Of a DNA stretch of 64,000 bases, positions 16,005-24,320 are shown piece by piece; position 1 is the first letter of the stretch; each line of letters starts with the position of its first letter. The notes beneath the pieces are model-generated. The model had not been told where the DNA came from. It searched no databases and saw only the letters and a program-made list of their open reading frames with translations. Source of the DNA: Candidatus Coprenecus pullistercoris (GTDB taxonomy: Bacteria > Bacteroidota > Bacteroidia > Bacteroidales > UBA932); NCBI GenBank assembly GCA_019116965.1, contig DXAT01000060.1:1-64000 (forward strand), in the 5' to 3' direction. The position numbers and the translations under genes are program-made.

Positions 16005-17153
16005 CTATAACTTTTTACTAAACAACATAGCCGCATTGCATCCTCCGAATCCGGAAAGCACCTTCATAAAGGAGCTGCGCGATGTATTCCTTACTGACGG
16101 GGAGACGGACAACGGATGTCGTACACCCAGCTCGGCAAAGCCTCTCGTGGCCGGCACCACACCTGCGTCCACCGCCTTCATCGAGAGTATGGTCTCCATC
16201 ACTCCCGCGGCGCCCATTGTATGACCGTAGTAGCCCTTGAAGCCCACTACAGGCACATCTGTCAGTCCAGCGCGCCATACTGCCTCCGCCTCCATGGCGT
16301 CATTGTAATCCGTGGCCGTACCGTGCAGGCTGACAAAAGCCAGTTCTTCTGCCCCCGTGTCTCCGAGAGCTCTCATGATAGCCCTGTAACTGCCCTCGCC
16401 AGTCCTCGACGGAGCCGAGATATGACAGGCGTCGTTGCGTATGGCCTCTCCCGCCACGGTCCATTCCCCTGGAGCGATACGGCTCCCGGTCCTGGACTCG
16501 AATACTATGGTCGCTGCAGCCTCGCCCGGATTGAGTCCGCGGCGGTTCCTGTCAAACGGTCTGCACTCATCAGGCGATATGGCCATGAACGACTGGAAGC
16601 CCGAGATGATGAACGGAGACTGCTCGTCCGCCCCGGTCACGACCACATGATCATACATACCGGAACGGATGCAGCGGTCTGCCTTGATACAGGCACACAG
16701 ACCGGACACACATGCGTTTGACACCACTACCGGAGGATTGACACAGCCGAAATGCCGGGCCACAGCCTCCGCTGCACCGCTCAGAAGGACTCTTCCGTCC
16801 GGAAAGTCCTTCCCGTCCTCCAATAAAGAGACATTGCCTTTTGTGGTGGAGACCACCAGCAGTGTCCTCGGAGAAGCCATGTCCACCCCCGCCTGCGAGA
16901 TAGCCCTGGATACGGACAGTATCAGCAGCTTCTCGAAAAATGTATGACCGTCCAGCCCCGCCTCCGCAGCCATGTCCTCCACGGCATTGCGGTCGATAAG
17001 AGAAGCCGTGAACCCAAACGGCAGTCCCATATATCCCTCATACCGCCTGAGTCCCGAGCGTCCGGCAAGCACCGACGCGAGGTTCTCCGACGAGGTATAT
17101 CCCACCGGGGAGATGATGTTGTCGGCCACAGGAACTGTCAGAGTATATTCCAT
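16005..17153 (-). CDS. 3-oxoacyl-ACP synthase, FabF type (complete active site)
   Basis: The ATG at 17153 (MEYTLTVPVADN) gives 382 residues and a 16-base overlap with the upstream fusion gene. The triad is present: VSNACVSGLCA (Cys148), SLHGTATDYND (His277) and KGYYGHTMGAAG (His311). It diverges from the other two ketosynthases (NACVSG rather than TACSSA), suggesting a separate step, such as starter-unit or late elongation. Ends 7 bases upstream of the short ketosynthase-like gene, another possible KS/partner pair. Confidence 0.92.
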   Translation of the reverse strand: MEYTLTVPVADNIISPVGYTSSENLASVLAGRSGLRRYEGYMGLPFGFTASLIDRNAVEDMAAEAGLDGHTFFEKLLILSVSRAISQAGVDMASPRTLLVVSTTKGNVSLLEDGKDFPDGRVLLSGAAEAVARHFGCVNPPVVVSNACVSGLCACIKADRCIRSGMYDHVVVTGADEQSPFIISGFQSFMAISPDECRPFDRNRRGLNPGEAAATIVFESRTGSRIAPGEWTVAGEAIRNDACHISAPSRTGEGSYRAIMRALGDTGAEELAFVSLHGTATDYNDAMEAEAVWRAGLTDVPVVGFKGYYGHTMGAAGVMETILSMKAVDAGVVPATRGFAELGVRHPLSVSPSVRNTSRSSFMKVLSGFGGCNAAMLFSKKL

Positions 17154-17971
17154 CTCTTTTTCCACTCTTCGTAAAACGGCGGGTTGGTCCACACTAATTT
17201 ATAATCCTTATCAAGGAACACCTGCACAGAGTGCCCTGTCGCGGCTACAGACCCGTCCTCAGCGTCCCTTATCTCGTAGTCAAACACTATCTTGGCCGCC
17301 TCCGTAGGACGATAGTAAACCGTCACATAAGGCTTTGAGCCGTAAACAAGCGGCTTCTTGTACCGGAAGTCCAGCTCCACTAACGGAGCATAATATCCCT
17401 GGCCGAAGATATCCATATATCCTAAACCGTACTTGGCTCCGAACGCCTCCCTGGCGTCTTCGAAATACTTCGCATAGGAGCCGTGCCAGACTATCGACAT
17501 GGAGTCCACTTCCGAAAAACGCACTTCAAGGCTCTTCCCGGCCGACAGGACGGTGTCCTGACGCAGGGCGATTTTCAACTCGGCCCTCGCAACTACTCCT
17601 GACGGGCCGCATACCTCGGCATCAGCCATCGTCATACCCATCACGCTCTCCCTGTCCGTCACCGTAGTGCGCAGCACATCCCCGACGCGGGGCGAGCCGA
17701 GAACCTCGAACCCCTTCACGGCGCCTATCACACCTATCATGACCTTACTGTGCAGGTTGATGTAGCCGATACGGGCCGCACATGTCTGGGCCATATTCTC
17801 TATGAGACCATAGGGAGTAAGCCCGCCGTCTTCCACAAAGAGGCAGTCCTCCCTGACGGCAAACTCAGTCACGGCCGTCTTTTCGTCCACTGACAGCAGC
17901 CGGTCCACCATCACGAAGGGCGGCCGCTGCGGTATAAGTCTCAGTATCGGTATGTCTCTAATCTCCGGCAT
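17138..17971 (-). CDS. Fused ApeP-like dehydratase and 4HBT thioesterase
   Basis: 277 residues made of two hot-dog domains. Residues about 1-140 resemble the ApeP/FabZ dehydratase group (PQRPPFVMVDRLL, then YGLIENMAQTCAARIGY). Residues about 143-277 are a YbgC/FadM-type 4HBT domain (SEVDSMSIVWHGSYAKYFEDAREAF), with the Asp of the family position conserved. The first half would dehydrate 3-hydroxyacyl-ACP, the second would hydrolyse or release the finished acyl chain. These two activities are separate genes in the Escherichia coli aryl-polyene cluster, so the fusion is a notable local arrangement. Confidence 0.88.
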   Translation of the reverse strand: MPEIRDIPILRLIPQRPPFVMVDRLLSVDEKTAVTEFAVREDCLFVEDGGLTPYGLIENMAQTCAARIGYINLHSKVMIGVIGAVKGFEVLGSPRVGDVLRTTVTDRESVMGMTMADAEVCGPSGVVARAELKIALRQDTVLSAGKSLEVRFSEVDSMSIVWHGSYAKYFEDAREAFGAKYGLGYMDIFGQGYYAPLVELDFRYKKPLVYGSKPYVTVYYRPTEAAKIVFDYEIRDAEDGSVAATGHSVQVFLDKDYKLVWTNPPFYEEWKKRWNIL

Positions 17972-17974
17972 ATA

Positions 17975-18853
17975 TCAGTATCTCCAAAAATCATAAAAAT
18001 TAAACCACTGCTCAGGAAACTTCCTGACCACTTTCTCCAGCTCGGCCACAAAGGCACCGGCAAGTGCCTGCTTTCCGCCAGCGCCGTCCGGAGAAAGCCT
18101 TCTGACAAGGATACGGTAAGTCTTTACCGCCTCCTTGACCACGAATATCGCAAGTACGGGCACCTGACGGCTCGCCGCAAGGGCAAACGGGCCGACCGGA
18201 AACGCCGCCGGCTTTCCTAAAAACGGCAGATGCACCGTTCTCGTACCGGGCGTATATCTGTCCGCCGACATCGTCACTATCTCTCCCGAGGACAAGGCGG
18301 CACTCAATTCAATGAGGCAGGACAGATCATGTGACATCCTTACGATCCTGACATTGGTGCGGGAAAACATCCCTTCCCTGCCCGACATCACCGTCTCGTT
18401 CTCCTCTCCATAGACCAGGGCGTTGATCCTCTTCCTCTCCGAACGCAGGGTATATCCTGCAAGCTCGAAACTACCCACATGGCTGTTGAGTATCATGAAT
18501 CCTCCGTCCGCCTCGTTGAGCGCGGCGAAATCAGAATATCCGTCCACCTCCACGCGGAACCTGCGGCCCGCATACATGGCGAAACGGTCCACTATCACCT
18601 GAGCGAACCTGTAATGATTGAGCAGCACATTGAAAAACGAGCGTAAGCGGGAGCGGCCCAGCCTTTCGTGAAAAAGCCTGTACGAGGCCCTGTATCCTTC
18701 AGGATTGGCGAGCATGTAAAAAGGCAATGCACACGCTGCGAAAGGATATATCAGCCTTACATCCACTCTTCGGAGCAAGCCGGTCAGGCGCTTGAGCATC
18801 ATGGGACTTCCGTCCGTGGTTCCTTGCCAAAGCTGCTTTTCTTCCTTGCCCAT
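17975..18853 (-). CDS. LpxL/HtrB-like lysophospholipid/lipid A-type acyltransferase
   Basis: 292 residues from the ATG at 18853; a TTG at 18871 overlapping the ACP stop is an alternative start. The HX4E catalytic motif is present as NSHVGSFE (His125, Glu130), and the N-terminal LWQGTTDGSPMM stretch is typical of the acyltransferases found in aryl-polyene clusters. A hydrophobic segment at about 33-49 may hold it on the inner membrane. It would transfer the polyene acid from its ACP to a lipid acceptor. Lies directly downstream of an ACP gene, which fits a dedicated donor. Confidence 0.9.
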   Translation of the reverse strand: MGKEEKQLWQGTTDGSPMMLKRLTGLLRRVDVRLIYPFAACALPFYMLANPEGYRASYRLFHERLGRSRLRSFFNVLLNHYRFAQVIVDRFAMYAGRRFRVEVDGYSDFAALNEADGGFMILNSHVGSFELAGYTLRSERKRINALVYGEENETVMSGREGMFSRTNVRIVRMSHDLSCLIELSAALSSGEIVTMSADRYTPGTRTVHLPFLGKPAAFPVGPFALAASRQVPVLAIFVVKEAVKTYRILVRRLSPDGAGGKQALAGAFVAELEKVVRKFPEQWFNFYDFWRY

Positions 18854-18867
18854 CAGGTCAGCGGTAC

Positions 18868-19110
18868 TCAAGCCGTTTTTTTCTCAATATAGTCGCAGAA
18901 ATCCTTGAGCGTCTTGACATCAGCCATCTCCTCCGGCTTGATCTTGAAACCGAAGTTCTTCTCCACTATCACGACTATATCCACAAAATCAAGACTGTCG
19001 ATTCCAAGATCCTCCTTAAGCAGGGCTTCGGGAGCGATTACATCCTCTTCGACCTCCAGGTCCTCTATCAGGAAAGTCCTGACCTTTGACTCTATTTCTT
19101 CTCTTGTCAT
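18868..19110 (-). CDS. Acyl carrier protein (second of two)
   Basis: 80 residues, acidic, with the phosphopantetheine site LGIDSLDFVD (Ser39) and the preceding LLKEDLG, close to the standard ACP pattern. The pair with 15077-15337 suggests separate carriers for separate steps, for example chain extension and delivery to the acyltransferase just downstream (inference). Confidence 0.93.
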   Translation of the reverse strand: MTREEIESKVRTFLIEDLEVEEDVIAPEALLKEDLGIDSLDFVDIVVIVEKNFGFKIKPEEMADVKTLKDFCDYIEKKTA

Positions 19111-19120
19111 ACTATTTGTT

Positions 19121-20203
19121 TTATTTAATTTTACATTCTAAAACACTGTGTCCGAGACCTATGTGGTCATATATGCGGACCACCTCGAAACCGGCGTTCC
19201 GGATAGCCTCAGTCAGGTCCGCGGAACTGTACATCTTGCTGCATCCGTTGGCCAGCGCGGTGAAATACGGACTTATCTGCGTCAGACAGAATGCCGCTGT
19301 CTCATAACGCTGACGGTCCCACAGGGTCTCCATCACATAAAGTCTGGCGTTGCCGTCCAATACTCTCGACGCCTTGCCGAGTATGCTCTCTATCTCCCGG
19401 AGCGAGAAACAGTCCAGAAACTGCGACATCCACACAGCATCATACCGGGGCTCCGACGGCAGTTCGGCCGAAGGCTCCAGCACATTGACCGGCCATGCGT
19501 CTATGCGCTCCGCCCCGGGCCGGCCGGCAGTCTCCCTGCGCATCATCTCTATCTGAGGCGGCAGGTCAGCGATGGTCACTCTCACATCGGGATCGTACTC
19601 CACGCACTTGAGCGCCCACGCTCCCAAGTTGCCTCCTACATCCAGTATCCGGTGCGGCTTACGGGAGAACACTATCTCCAGAGCCTCGCCGAAAGAGTTG
19701 TCCGAATAGAAATGATCGAAGGCGAACCAGCTCAGCTGTACCTGCTCCGGCAGTTGCGAGAGACCCTCGTATATCGTCTGCCACTGTCCGAAATGCCTCA
19801 GGCCAGACGGCTTGCCGGTCTTCAGGGCGCTGTCCAGATCGAACATGCCGATATAGTTTACATCGTGATTGAAATCCATGTTGACCCTCACCATCTCATC
19901 CGTAAGCAGAAACCAGCCCGTCTTGCCGAGAGAGTATCTTCCGGTCTCGAAATCATAGAGTACCGTTCCCAATGTAAGGGAGGATTCCATGAGCACCTTG
20001 ACAGCATAGACGGAGTATCCGGAAGCATCCGATATCTCCTGCGCGGTCATGCCGTACTCACTGTCCCTAAGCATCCCGAGAATGCCCGATTTGAGCATGA
20101 TCCTCGATATCTGGAACACCACTGGGCCGAACGCTATGATCTCGGCCATCTTCTGGGCCTCTCCCGCGGAGAGCCTGTCCTTTGAATAATCCTTATAGTC
20201 CAT
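19121..20203 (-). CDS. SAM-dependent methyltransferase of the O-methyltransferase (dimerisation-domain) type
   Basis: The ATG at 20203 gives 360 residues; the frame stays open upstream into the ketosynthase gene, but that part is not protein-like. Residues about 15-110 form the winged-helix dimerisation region. The SAM-binding motif is ILDVGGNLGAWALK, followed by VTIADLP and DAVWMSQFLDCFS. In related clusters a methyltransferase modifies the aromatic head group; which atom is methylated here cannot be told from sequence. It overlaps the ketosynthase stop by 11 bases. Confidence 0.85.
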   Translation of the reverse strand: MDYKDYSKDRLSAGEAQKMAEIIAFGPVVFQISRIMLKSGILGMLRDSEYGMTAQEISDASGYSVYAVKVLMESSLTLGTVLYDFETGRYSLGKTGWFLLTDEMVRVNMDFNHDVNYIGMFDLDSALKTGKPSGLRHFGQWQTIYEGLSQLPEQVQLSWFAFDHFYSDNSFGEALEIVFSRKPHRILDVGGNLGAWALKCVEYDPDVRVTIADLPPQIEMMRRETAGRPGAERIDAWPVNVLEPSAELPSEPRYDAVWMSQFLDCFSLREIESILGKASRVLDGNARLYVMETLWDRQRYETAAFCLTQISPYFTALANGCSKMYSSADLTEAIRNAGFEVVRIYDHIGLGHSVLECKIK

Positions 20204-21422
20204 TGCCGTTGCGCAGTACAAGCGCGCTGTTCGTTCCTCCAAAACCGAAGGAATTGGACAGCACGGTGTCAATCTTCATATTAACCGTCTCGGGTATGAT
20301 TCTCAGTCCCGATGAATACTCGTCCGGATGCTCGAAATTGATGTTCGGAGCAGCGAACGAGTTCTGCATCATGATGACCGAGTACACCACCTCGCTCGCC
20401 CCCGCCATCCAGCACTCGTGTCCTGTCATGGACTTCGTAGAACTGATGACAGCCTTCTGACCGGAGAACATCTGCTTGAGCGCTATAGCCTCGCACATGT
20501 CCCCCTGAGGCGTCGATGTAGCGTGGGCATTGATGTAGTCCACATCAGATGTCCTGATTCCGGCATCCCTGAGCGCCCTCGACATGGCTATGACAGAACC
20601 CTCGTCATTGGGCTGGGATATGCCCTTGCCGTTGGAGGAGAATCCGTAGCCGGTTACCTCCGCGAGAATCCTGGCACCCCTTCTCTTGGCGCTCTCATAG
20701 CTCTCGAGCAGCACGGCGCCGGCGCCGCCGCTCGGTATCAGACCGTCCCTGGACGCGTCAAATGGTCTGGACGCCTTCTGCGGCTCGTCCATGCGTACGG
20801 AGAATGACGACAGGGCGTCAAATGTAGCCATCGAGTAATAATTGGTCTCCTGGGCTCCTCCGCACAGCACCATATCCTGCAGTCCGTTGCGGATGAACAT
20901 ATAGCCCAGGCCTATGGAATGGGAACCGCTGGCGCAGGCCGCACTGACCGTGAAATTGATGCCGCGTAGCCTGAATATAGTGCTCAGGTTCATGTTGACC
21001 GTGGAATTCATCGACTGGAATATCAGTCCTGAGCCAAGCATCGCCGAGTCATGTTTCTCGTCCATGATCCTGGCGGCCTCTATGACCGGCCTGGCCGACG
21101 AGTCATTGCCGAAAAGGATGCCGACCTCATGGGCATCGAGAAAGTCTCCGTCCACGCCGGCCATGTCAAACGCCTCCTTCGCGGCCATGAAGGCATACTC
21201 CGCCTCCTCAGAAAGGCCTATCCTCTGCCGCCTGTTGAGAAAGGCCTTCAACTCCGGCTTAGGCACTATCCCGGTAAGGGAAGAACGGTATCCGTATGTG
21301 ATTCTCTCAGGCTCGACTCCGATTCCTGAACGCCCCTCGTAGAGGGACTGCCTGACCTGCTCGACATTCTGGCCGATACAGGACCAGATGCCGATGCCCG
21401 TTATGACTACTCTATTGTCCAT
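20193..21422 (-). CDS. 3-oxoacyl-ACP synthase, FabF type (ApeO-like, complete active site)
   Basis: 409 residues. The triad is intact: FTVSAACASGSHS (Cys163), YINAHATSTPQGD (His300) and KSMTGHECWMAG (His335). SAACASG and NAHATST, instead of TACSSS and NAHGTST, mark it as a divergent subfamily also seen in aryl-polyene and flexirubin clusters. It is the first ketosynthase of the operon, placed next to the ketoreductase and the ammonia-lyase, so it may handle the first extensions of the coumaroyl starter (inference). Confidence 0.93.
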   Translation of the reverse strand: MDNRVVITGIGIWSCIGQNVEQVRQSLYEGRSGIGVEPERITYGYRSSLTGIVPKPELKAFLNRRQRIGLSEEAEYAFMAAKEAFDMAGVDGDFLDAHEVGILFGNDSSARPVIEAARIMDEKHDSAMLGSGLIFQSMNSTVNMNLSTIFRLRGINFTVSAACASGSHSIGLGYMFIRNGLQDMVLCGGAQETNYYSMATFDALSSFSVRMDEPQKASRPFDASRDGLIPSGGAGAVLLESYESAKRRGARILAEVTGYGFSSNGKGISQPNDEGSVIAMSRALRDAGIRTSDVDYINAHATSTPQGDMCEAIALKQMFSGQKAVISSTKSMTGHECWMAGASEVVYSVIMMQNSFAAPNINFEHPDEYSSGLRIIPETVNMKIDTVLSNSFGFGGTNSALVLRNGNGL

Positions 21423-21426
21423 AGAT

Positions 21427-22152
21427 CTAATATATTCCTCCGTTTACAGATATTGTCTGCCCGGTTATGTACGCCGCATCGTCCGACACCAAAAAAGCCA
21501 CGGCTGCGGCCACTTCCTCGGGTCTGCCGAAGCGTCCGGCAGGTATCATCTTCTTCAGTTCCTTCTCATCCAGATCCTTTGTCATATCAGTGGATATGAA
21601 CCCGGGCGCCACACAGTTGACTGTCACCTTGCGCGGGGCCACCTCCTGCGCCAGAGCCTTCGTAGCTCCTATAAGACCTGCCTTCGCCGCCGAGTAGTTG
21701 CACTGCCCCGGCAGTCCTTTCAGACCTGACAGCGAGCTGATGTTGACTATCCTTCCCCAGCGGCCGGTTATCATGTTCTTAATCACCCTGCGGGTAACAT
21801 TGAAGAATCCGCCGAGAGTAGTGTCCAGCACACTGTGCCACTGCTCATTCTGCATGAACACGAGCAGATTGTCCCGGCGTATGCCGGCATTGTTGACCAG
21901 TATGCCTATATAGTCATCGGGATGCGAGGCCTCCCACTCTCCGAGCGCAGCATCCACCGCGTCCACATCCGACACATCGAAACGCATCAGCTCCGCCCTT
22001 CCTCCGCCGGACACTATCATGTCCATGGTCTCACGGGCCTTCTCCTCGTTGGATGTATAGTTGACAATCACAGGGATGCCCTCTTGGGAGAGCTTCATGC
22101 AGACGGCCCGTCCTATTCCTCTGGAGCCGCCGGTTACCAGGGCGTATCTCAT
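21427..22152 (-). CDS. FabG-like 3-oxoacyl-ACP reductase (short-chain dehydrogenase)
   Basis: 241 residues with the full SDR set: VTGGSRGIGRAV cofactor loop, NNAG, catalytic Ser in ISSLSGLKG and YSAAKAG with Tyr and Lys. The C-terminal VNGGIY ending is typical of FabG. It would reduce the 3-oxoacyl-ACP with NADPH before dehydration. Only one ketoreductase is seen in the cluster, which matches repeated use in each cycle. Confidence 0.93.
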   Translation of the reverse strand: MRYALVTGGSRGIGRAVCMKLSQEGIPVIVNYTSNEEKARETMDMIVSGGGRAELMRFDVSDVDAVDAALGEWEASHPDDYIGILVNNAGIRRDNLLVFMQNEQWHSVLDTTLGGFFNVTRRVIKNMITGRWGRIVNISSLSGLKGLPGQCNYSAAKAGLIGATKALAQEVAPRKVTVNCVAPGFISTDMTKDLDEKELKKMIPAGRFGRPEEVAAAVAFLVSDDAAYITGQTISVNGGIY

Positions 22153-22164
22153 ATTATGCCAATA

Positions 22165-23709
22165 TTATAGTTTATACTGTTCTACTGTCTTCTCTCTCAG
22201 GTAACGCTCTACCATGGCGATCTTCTCATAGAAAGGCTCGTCTTCCTTGAAAGCCGGGAACATGGAGCGGATATTGGCGTACTCGGCGCGGGTGGCCGGA
22301 GCCAGTGAATCCCGGATACCGAGACAGTCCGTGGCCTGCGCCAGAGCCATGTACAGAATGGATACCACCTGATAGGCATTGTCCACCACTCTGCGGCAGA
22401 GCAGGGCGGAATTGGTGCCCATGCTCACGATATCCTGATTGTCGTTGTTGTTGGGTATGCTGTGTACATAATTGGGCATCGCCAGTGTCTGGCACTCGGC
22501 CGTAGTAGAAGTGGCCGTGAACTGGCAGGCCTGCATACCGTAATTGAGACCCAGCCGGCCCAGATTGAGGAATGGCGGCAGTATACCGTTGATCCTGTCG
22601 TGGAACAGGTAGTTGAGCTGCCTCTCGGCCGTCATGGCCAGACGGACCATGGCTATCTTGGCCTTGTCCTCCTCCAACGATATGTAGTCTCCATGGAAAT
22701 TGCCCCCATGATACACATTGCCGGAGACCGGATCGACTATGGGATTGTCGCTTGCTGAGTTCAGCTCGTCCTCGAGCACCTTCCCGGCAGCCATGACAGT
22801 ATCGTACACCGGTCCTATGACCTGCGGCACGCAGCGCAGCGAATAATATGGCTGGACCTTATGGTCAAACACTTTGTCCGCGGCGTGAGAATTGTCATAC
22901 AGGTCATGTTCCCTCTTCAGCAGGCACCTGCTGCCCTCGCTGAAGGCGCGCATCATGGCCGCCACCTTCTGCTGACCGGGATGCCTGCGGCACTCGTTGA
23001 GTCCCTCTGACATCAGGTCGTCGAACGACGAGGCCACCTCGTTGGCCCATACAGACGCCAGCACGAAAGCGTAAATCAGCCTCATCATATAGATGTGGCT
23101 GACCACTCCTATACCTGTCATCACAGAAGTGCCGTTCGTCAGCGCCAGCCCCTCGCGGATATGTATCTCCACAGGCTTCAGACCGCACTCCCGGAGCACA
23201 TCAGAGGCATCTCTCCATTCTCCGCGATAATGTACCTTTCCCTCTCCTATCATCGCAAGCGAGATATGGGCCAGCTGCACGAGATCCCCGCTCGCTCCCA
23301 CACTGCCGTGCTCAGGAATCATCGGACATATTCCGAGATTGATGAAGTTCAGAAGCAGACGCACCGCATCGGGATGGACTCCCGAACGCGCCTGCACGAA
23401 AGTACCCAAGCGCGCCATCATGGCCGCCTTTACGCACACATCGTCCAACGGCTTGCCCGCACCGGTGGAATGGCTGCGGATAATGTTGTACTGCAGCTCC
23501 TTAAGACTGGAATCATCCACCCGCCACTGTGCCATGGGGCCGAAACCGGTATTTATACCGTATATTACTTTGTCCGTCGAGAAGCGTTTCAGAAACTCAT
23601 AACAGTCCTCAACATCTTTCATGACAGACTCCGGAATCTCAAGAGTCCGTCCTCCGAAAAGGCATGCCTCAGCATCCTCCAATGTCATGACCGTATATCT
23701 ATCTTTCAT
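22165..23709 (-). CDS. Tyrosine ammonia-lyase (HAL/PAL family), first gene of the aryl-polyene operon
   Basis: 514 residues. The MIO prosthetic group forms from Ala-Ser-Gly at 139-141 (EHGSVGASGDL). Tyr50 is in VIYGINTGFGPMAQ, and the substrate-selectivity region reads LQYNIIRSHSTGAGKPL. Together with FHGDYISLE and SIPNNNDNQDIVSMG this closely resembles the characterised Flavobacterium johnsoniae tyrosine ammonia-lyase. It would convert L-tyrosine to 4-coumarate and ammonia, the starter of the polyene. A histidine-utilisation role is unlikely, because no hut genes lie nearby. Its promoter is at 23767-23774, about 58 bases upstream. Confidence 0.92.
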   Translation of the reverse strand: MKDRYTVMTLEDAEACLFGGRTLEIPESVMKDVEDCYEFLKRFSTDKVIYGINTGFGPMAQWRVDDSSLKELQYNIIRSHSTGAGKPLDDVCVKAAMMARLGTFVQARSGVHPDAVRLLLNFINLGICPMIPEHGSVGASGDLVQLAHISLAMIGEGKVHYRGEWRDASDVLRECGLKPVEIHIREGLALTNGTSVMTGIGVVSHIYMMRLIYAFVLASVWANEVASSFDDLMSEGLNECRRHPGQQKVAAMMRAFSEGSRCLLKREHDLYDNSHAADKVFDHKVQPYYSLRCVPQVIGPVYDTVMAAGKVLEDELNSASDNPIVDPVSGNVYHGGNFHGDYISLEEDKAKIAMVRLAMTAERQLNYLFHDRINGILPPFLNLGRLGLNYGMQACQFTATSTTAECQTLAMPNYVHSIPNNNDNQDIVSMGTNSALLCRRVVDNAYQVVSILYMALAQATDCLGIRDSLAPATRAEYANIRSMFPAFKEDEPFYEKIAMVERYLREKTVEQYKL

Positions 23710-23766
23710 TTTTCAACAAAATCGAACATTTTAACTTGCAAAATAAAGCAATTTCCGCGTGTTTTG

Positions 23767-23774
23767 CAAAAATA
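23767..23774 (-). promoter_or_regulatory. Promoter -7 element for the aryl-polyene operon (TATTTTTG)
   Basis: The minus strand reads TATTTTTG, an exact TAnnTTTG match. It is the only good -7 box in the 116-base gap before the ammonia-lyase, implying a 5' leader of about 50 bases. It lies inside the U-tract of the upstream hydrogenase terminator. No TTTG at -33 spacing is seen, since that position falls in the hairpin. Confidence 0.5.
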
Positions 23775-23804
23775 AAAAGGTGGCCCCGCCGCAGCGGAGC
23801 CACC
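23767..23804 (-). terminator. Rho-independent terminator of the hydrogenase operon
   Basis: On the minus strand GGTGGC-T-CCGC, loop TGCG-type, GCGG-G-GCCACC forms a strong stem, followed by TTTTTATTTTTG. It lies 22 bases past the stop of the NuoE-like subunit gene. Confidence 0.8.
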
Positions 23805-23825
23805 CATGATATCGGATACCGACGA

Positions 23826-24302
23826 CTATTCGTACTGGGCGAGGATGCCCTTGATCTGCTTGGGCTCCAGACGACCGTAGACCTTCTCGTCCACGAGCAT
23901 CACGGGAGCCAGACCGCAGGCGCCCACGCAGCGCAGGCACTCTAAGGAGAATTTCCCGTCCGGGGTAACTCCGCCCACATCGATCCCGAGCTCCTTCTTG
24001 ATCTCCTCCAGCACACCCTCCGCTCCGCGGACATAGCAGGCCGTACCCATGCACACGGATATGGAGTGGCGGCCCTTGGGCTGCATGGTGAAGAAAGAGT
24101 AGAAGGTTACCACTCCGTAGACCTTCGCCACGGGGATATGGAGATTGCGGGCTATCTCGCGCTGCACCTCCTCGGGCAGATAGCCGAAGTGTCCCTGAGT
24201 CTTGTGCAGGACATTGATCAGCTCACCGGGAGAGTTGTGGAACTCGGCGCAGATCTCGGCGATCTTGTCTTTCTGACATTTGTTCAATTCTATCTTGTCC
24301 AT
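23826..24302 (-). CDS. hydC: NADH/ferredoxin [FeFe] hydrogenase, NuoE-like subunit
   Basis: 158 residues, a thioredoxin-like [2Fe-2S] protein. Ligand cysteines fit the NuoE pattern: Cys84 and Cys89 in SVCMGTACY, Cys125 and Cys129 in CLRCVGACG. It passes electrons between the flavin subunit and the cluster relay of the hydrogenase. It is the last gene of the operon, 18 bases after hydA, which follows hydB. The gene order B-A-C differs from the C-B-A order common in Thermotoga and many Clostridia. The terminator follows at 23767-23804. Confidence 0.9.
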   Translation of the reverse strand: MDKIELNKCQKDKIAEICAEFHNSPGELINVLHKTQGHFGYLPEEVQREIARNLHIPVAKVYGVVTFYSFFTMQPKGRHSISVCMGTACYVRGAEGVLEEIKKELGIDVGGVTPDGKFSLECLRCVGACGLAPVMLVDEKVYGRLEPKQIKGILAQYE

Positions 24303-24320
24303 AACTGATGTCTCTAAGAA

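Noticed and set aside
22165-23709. Reading the ammonia-lyase as histidine ammonia-lyase of histidine degradation
   Set aside because: No urocanase, imidazolonepropionase or other hut genes are nearby, while polyene genes follow at once and the sequence closely resembles a characterised tyrosine ammonia-lyase.
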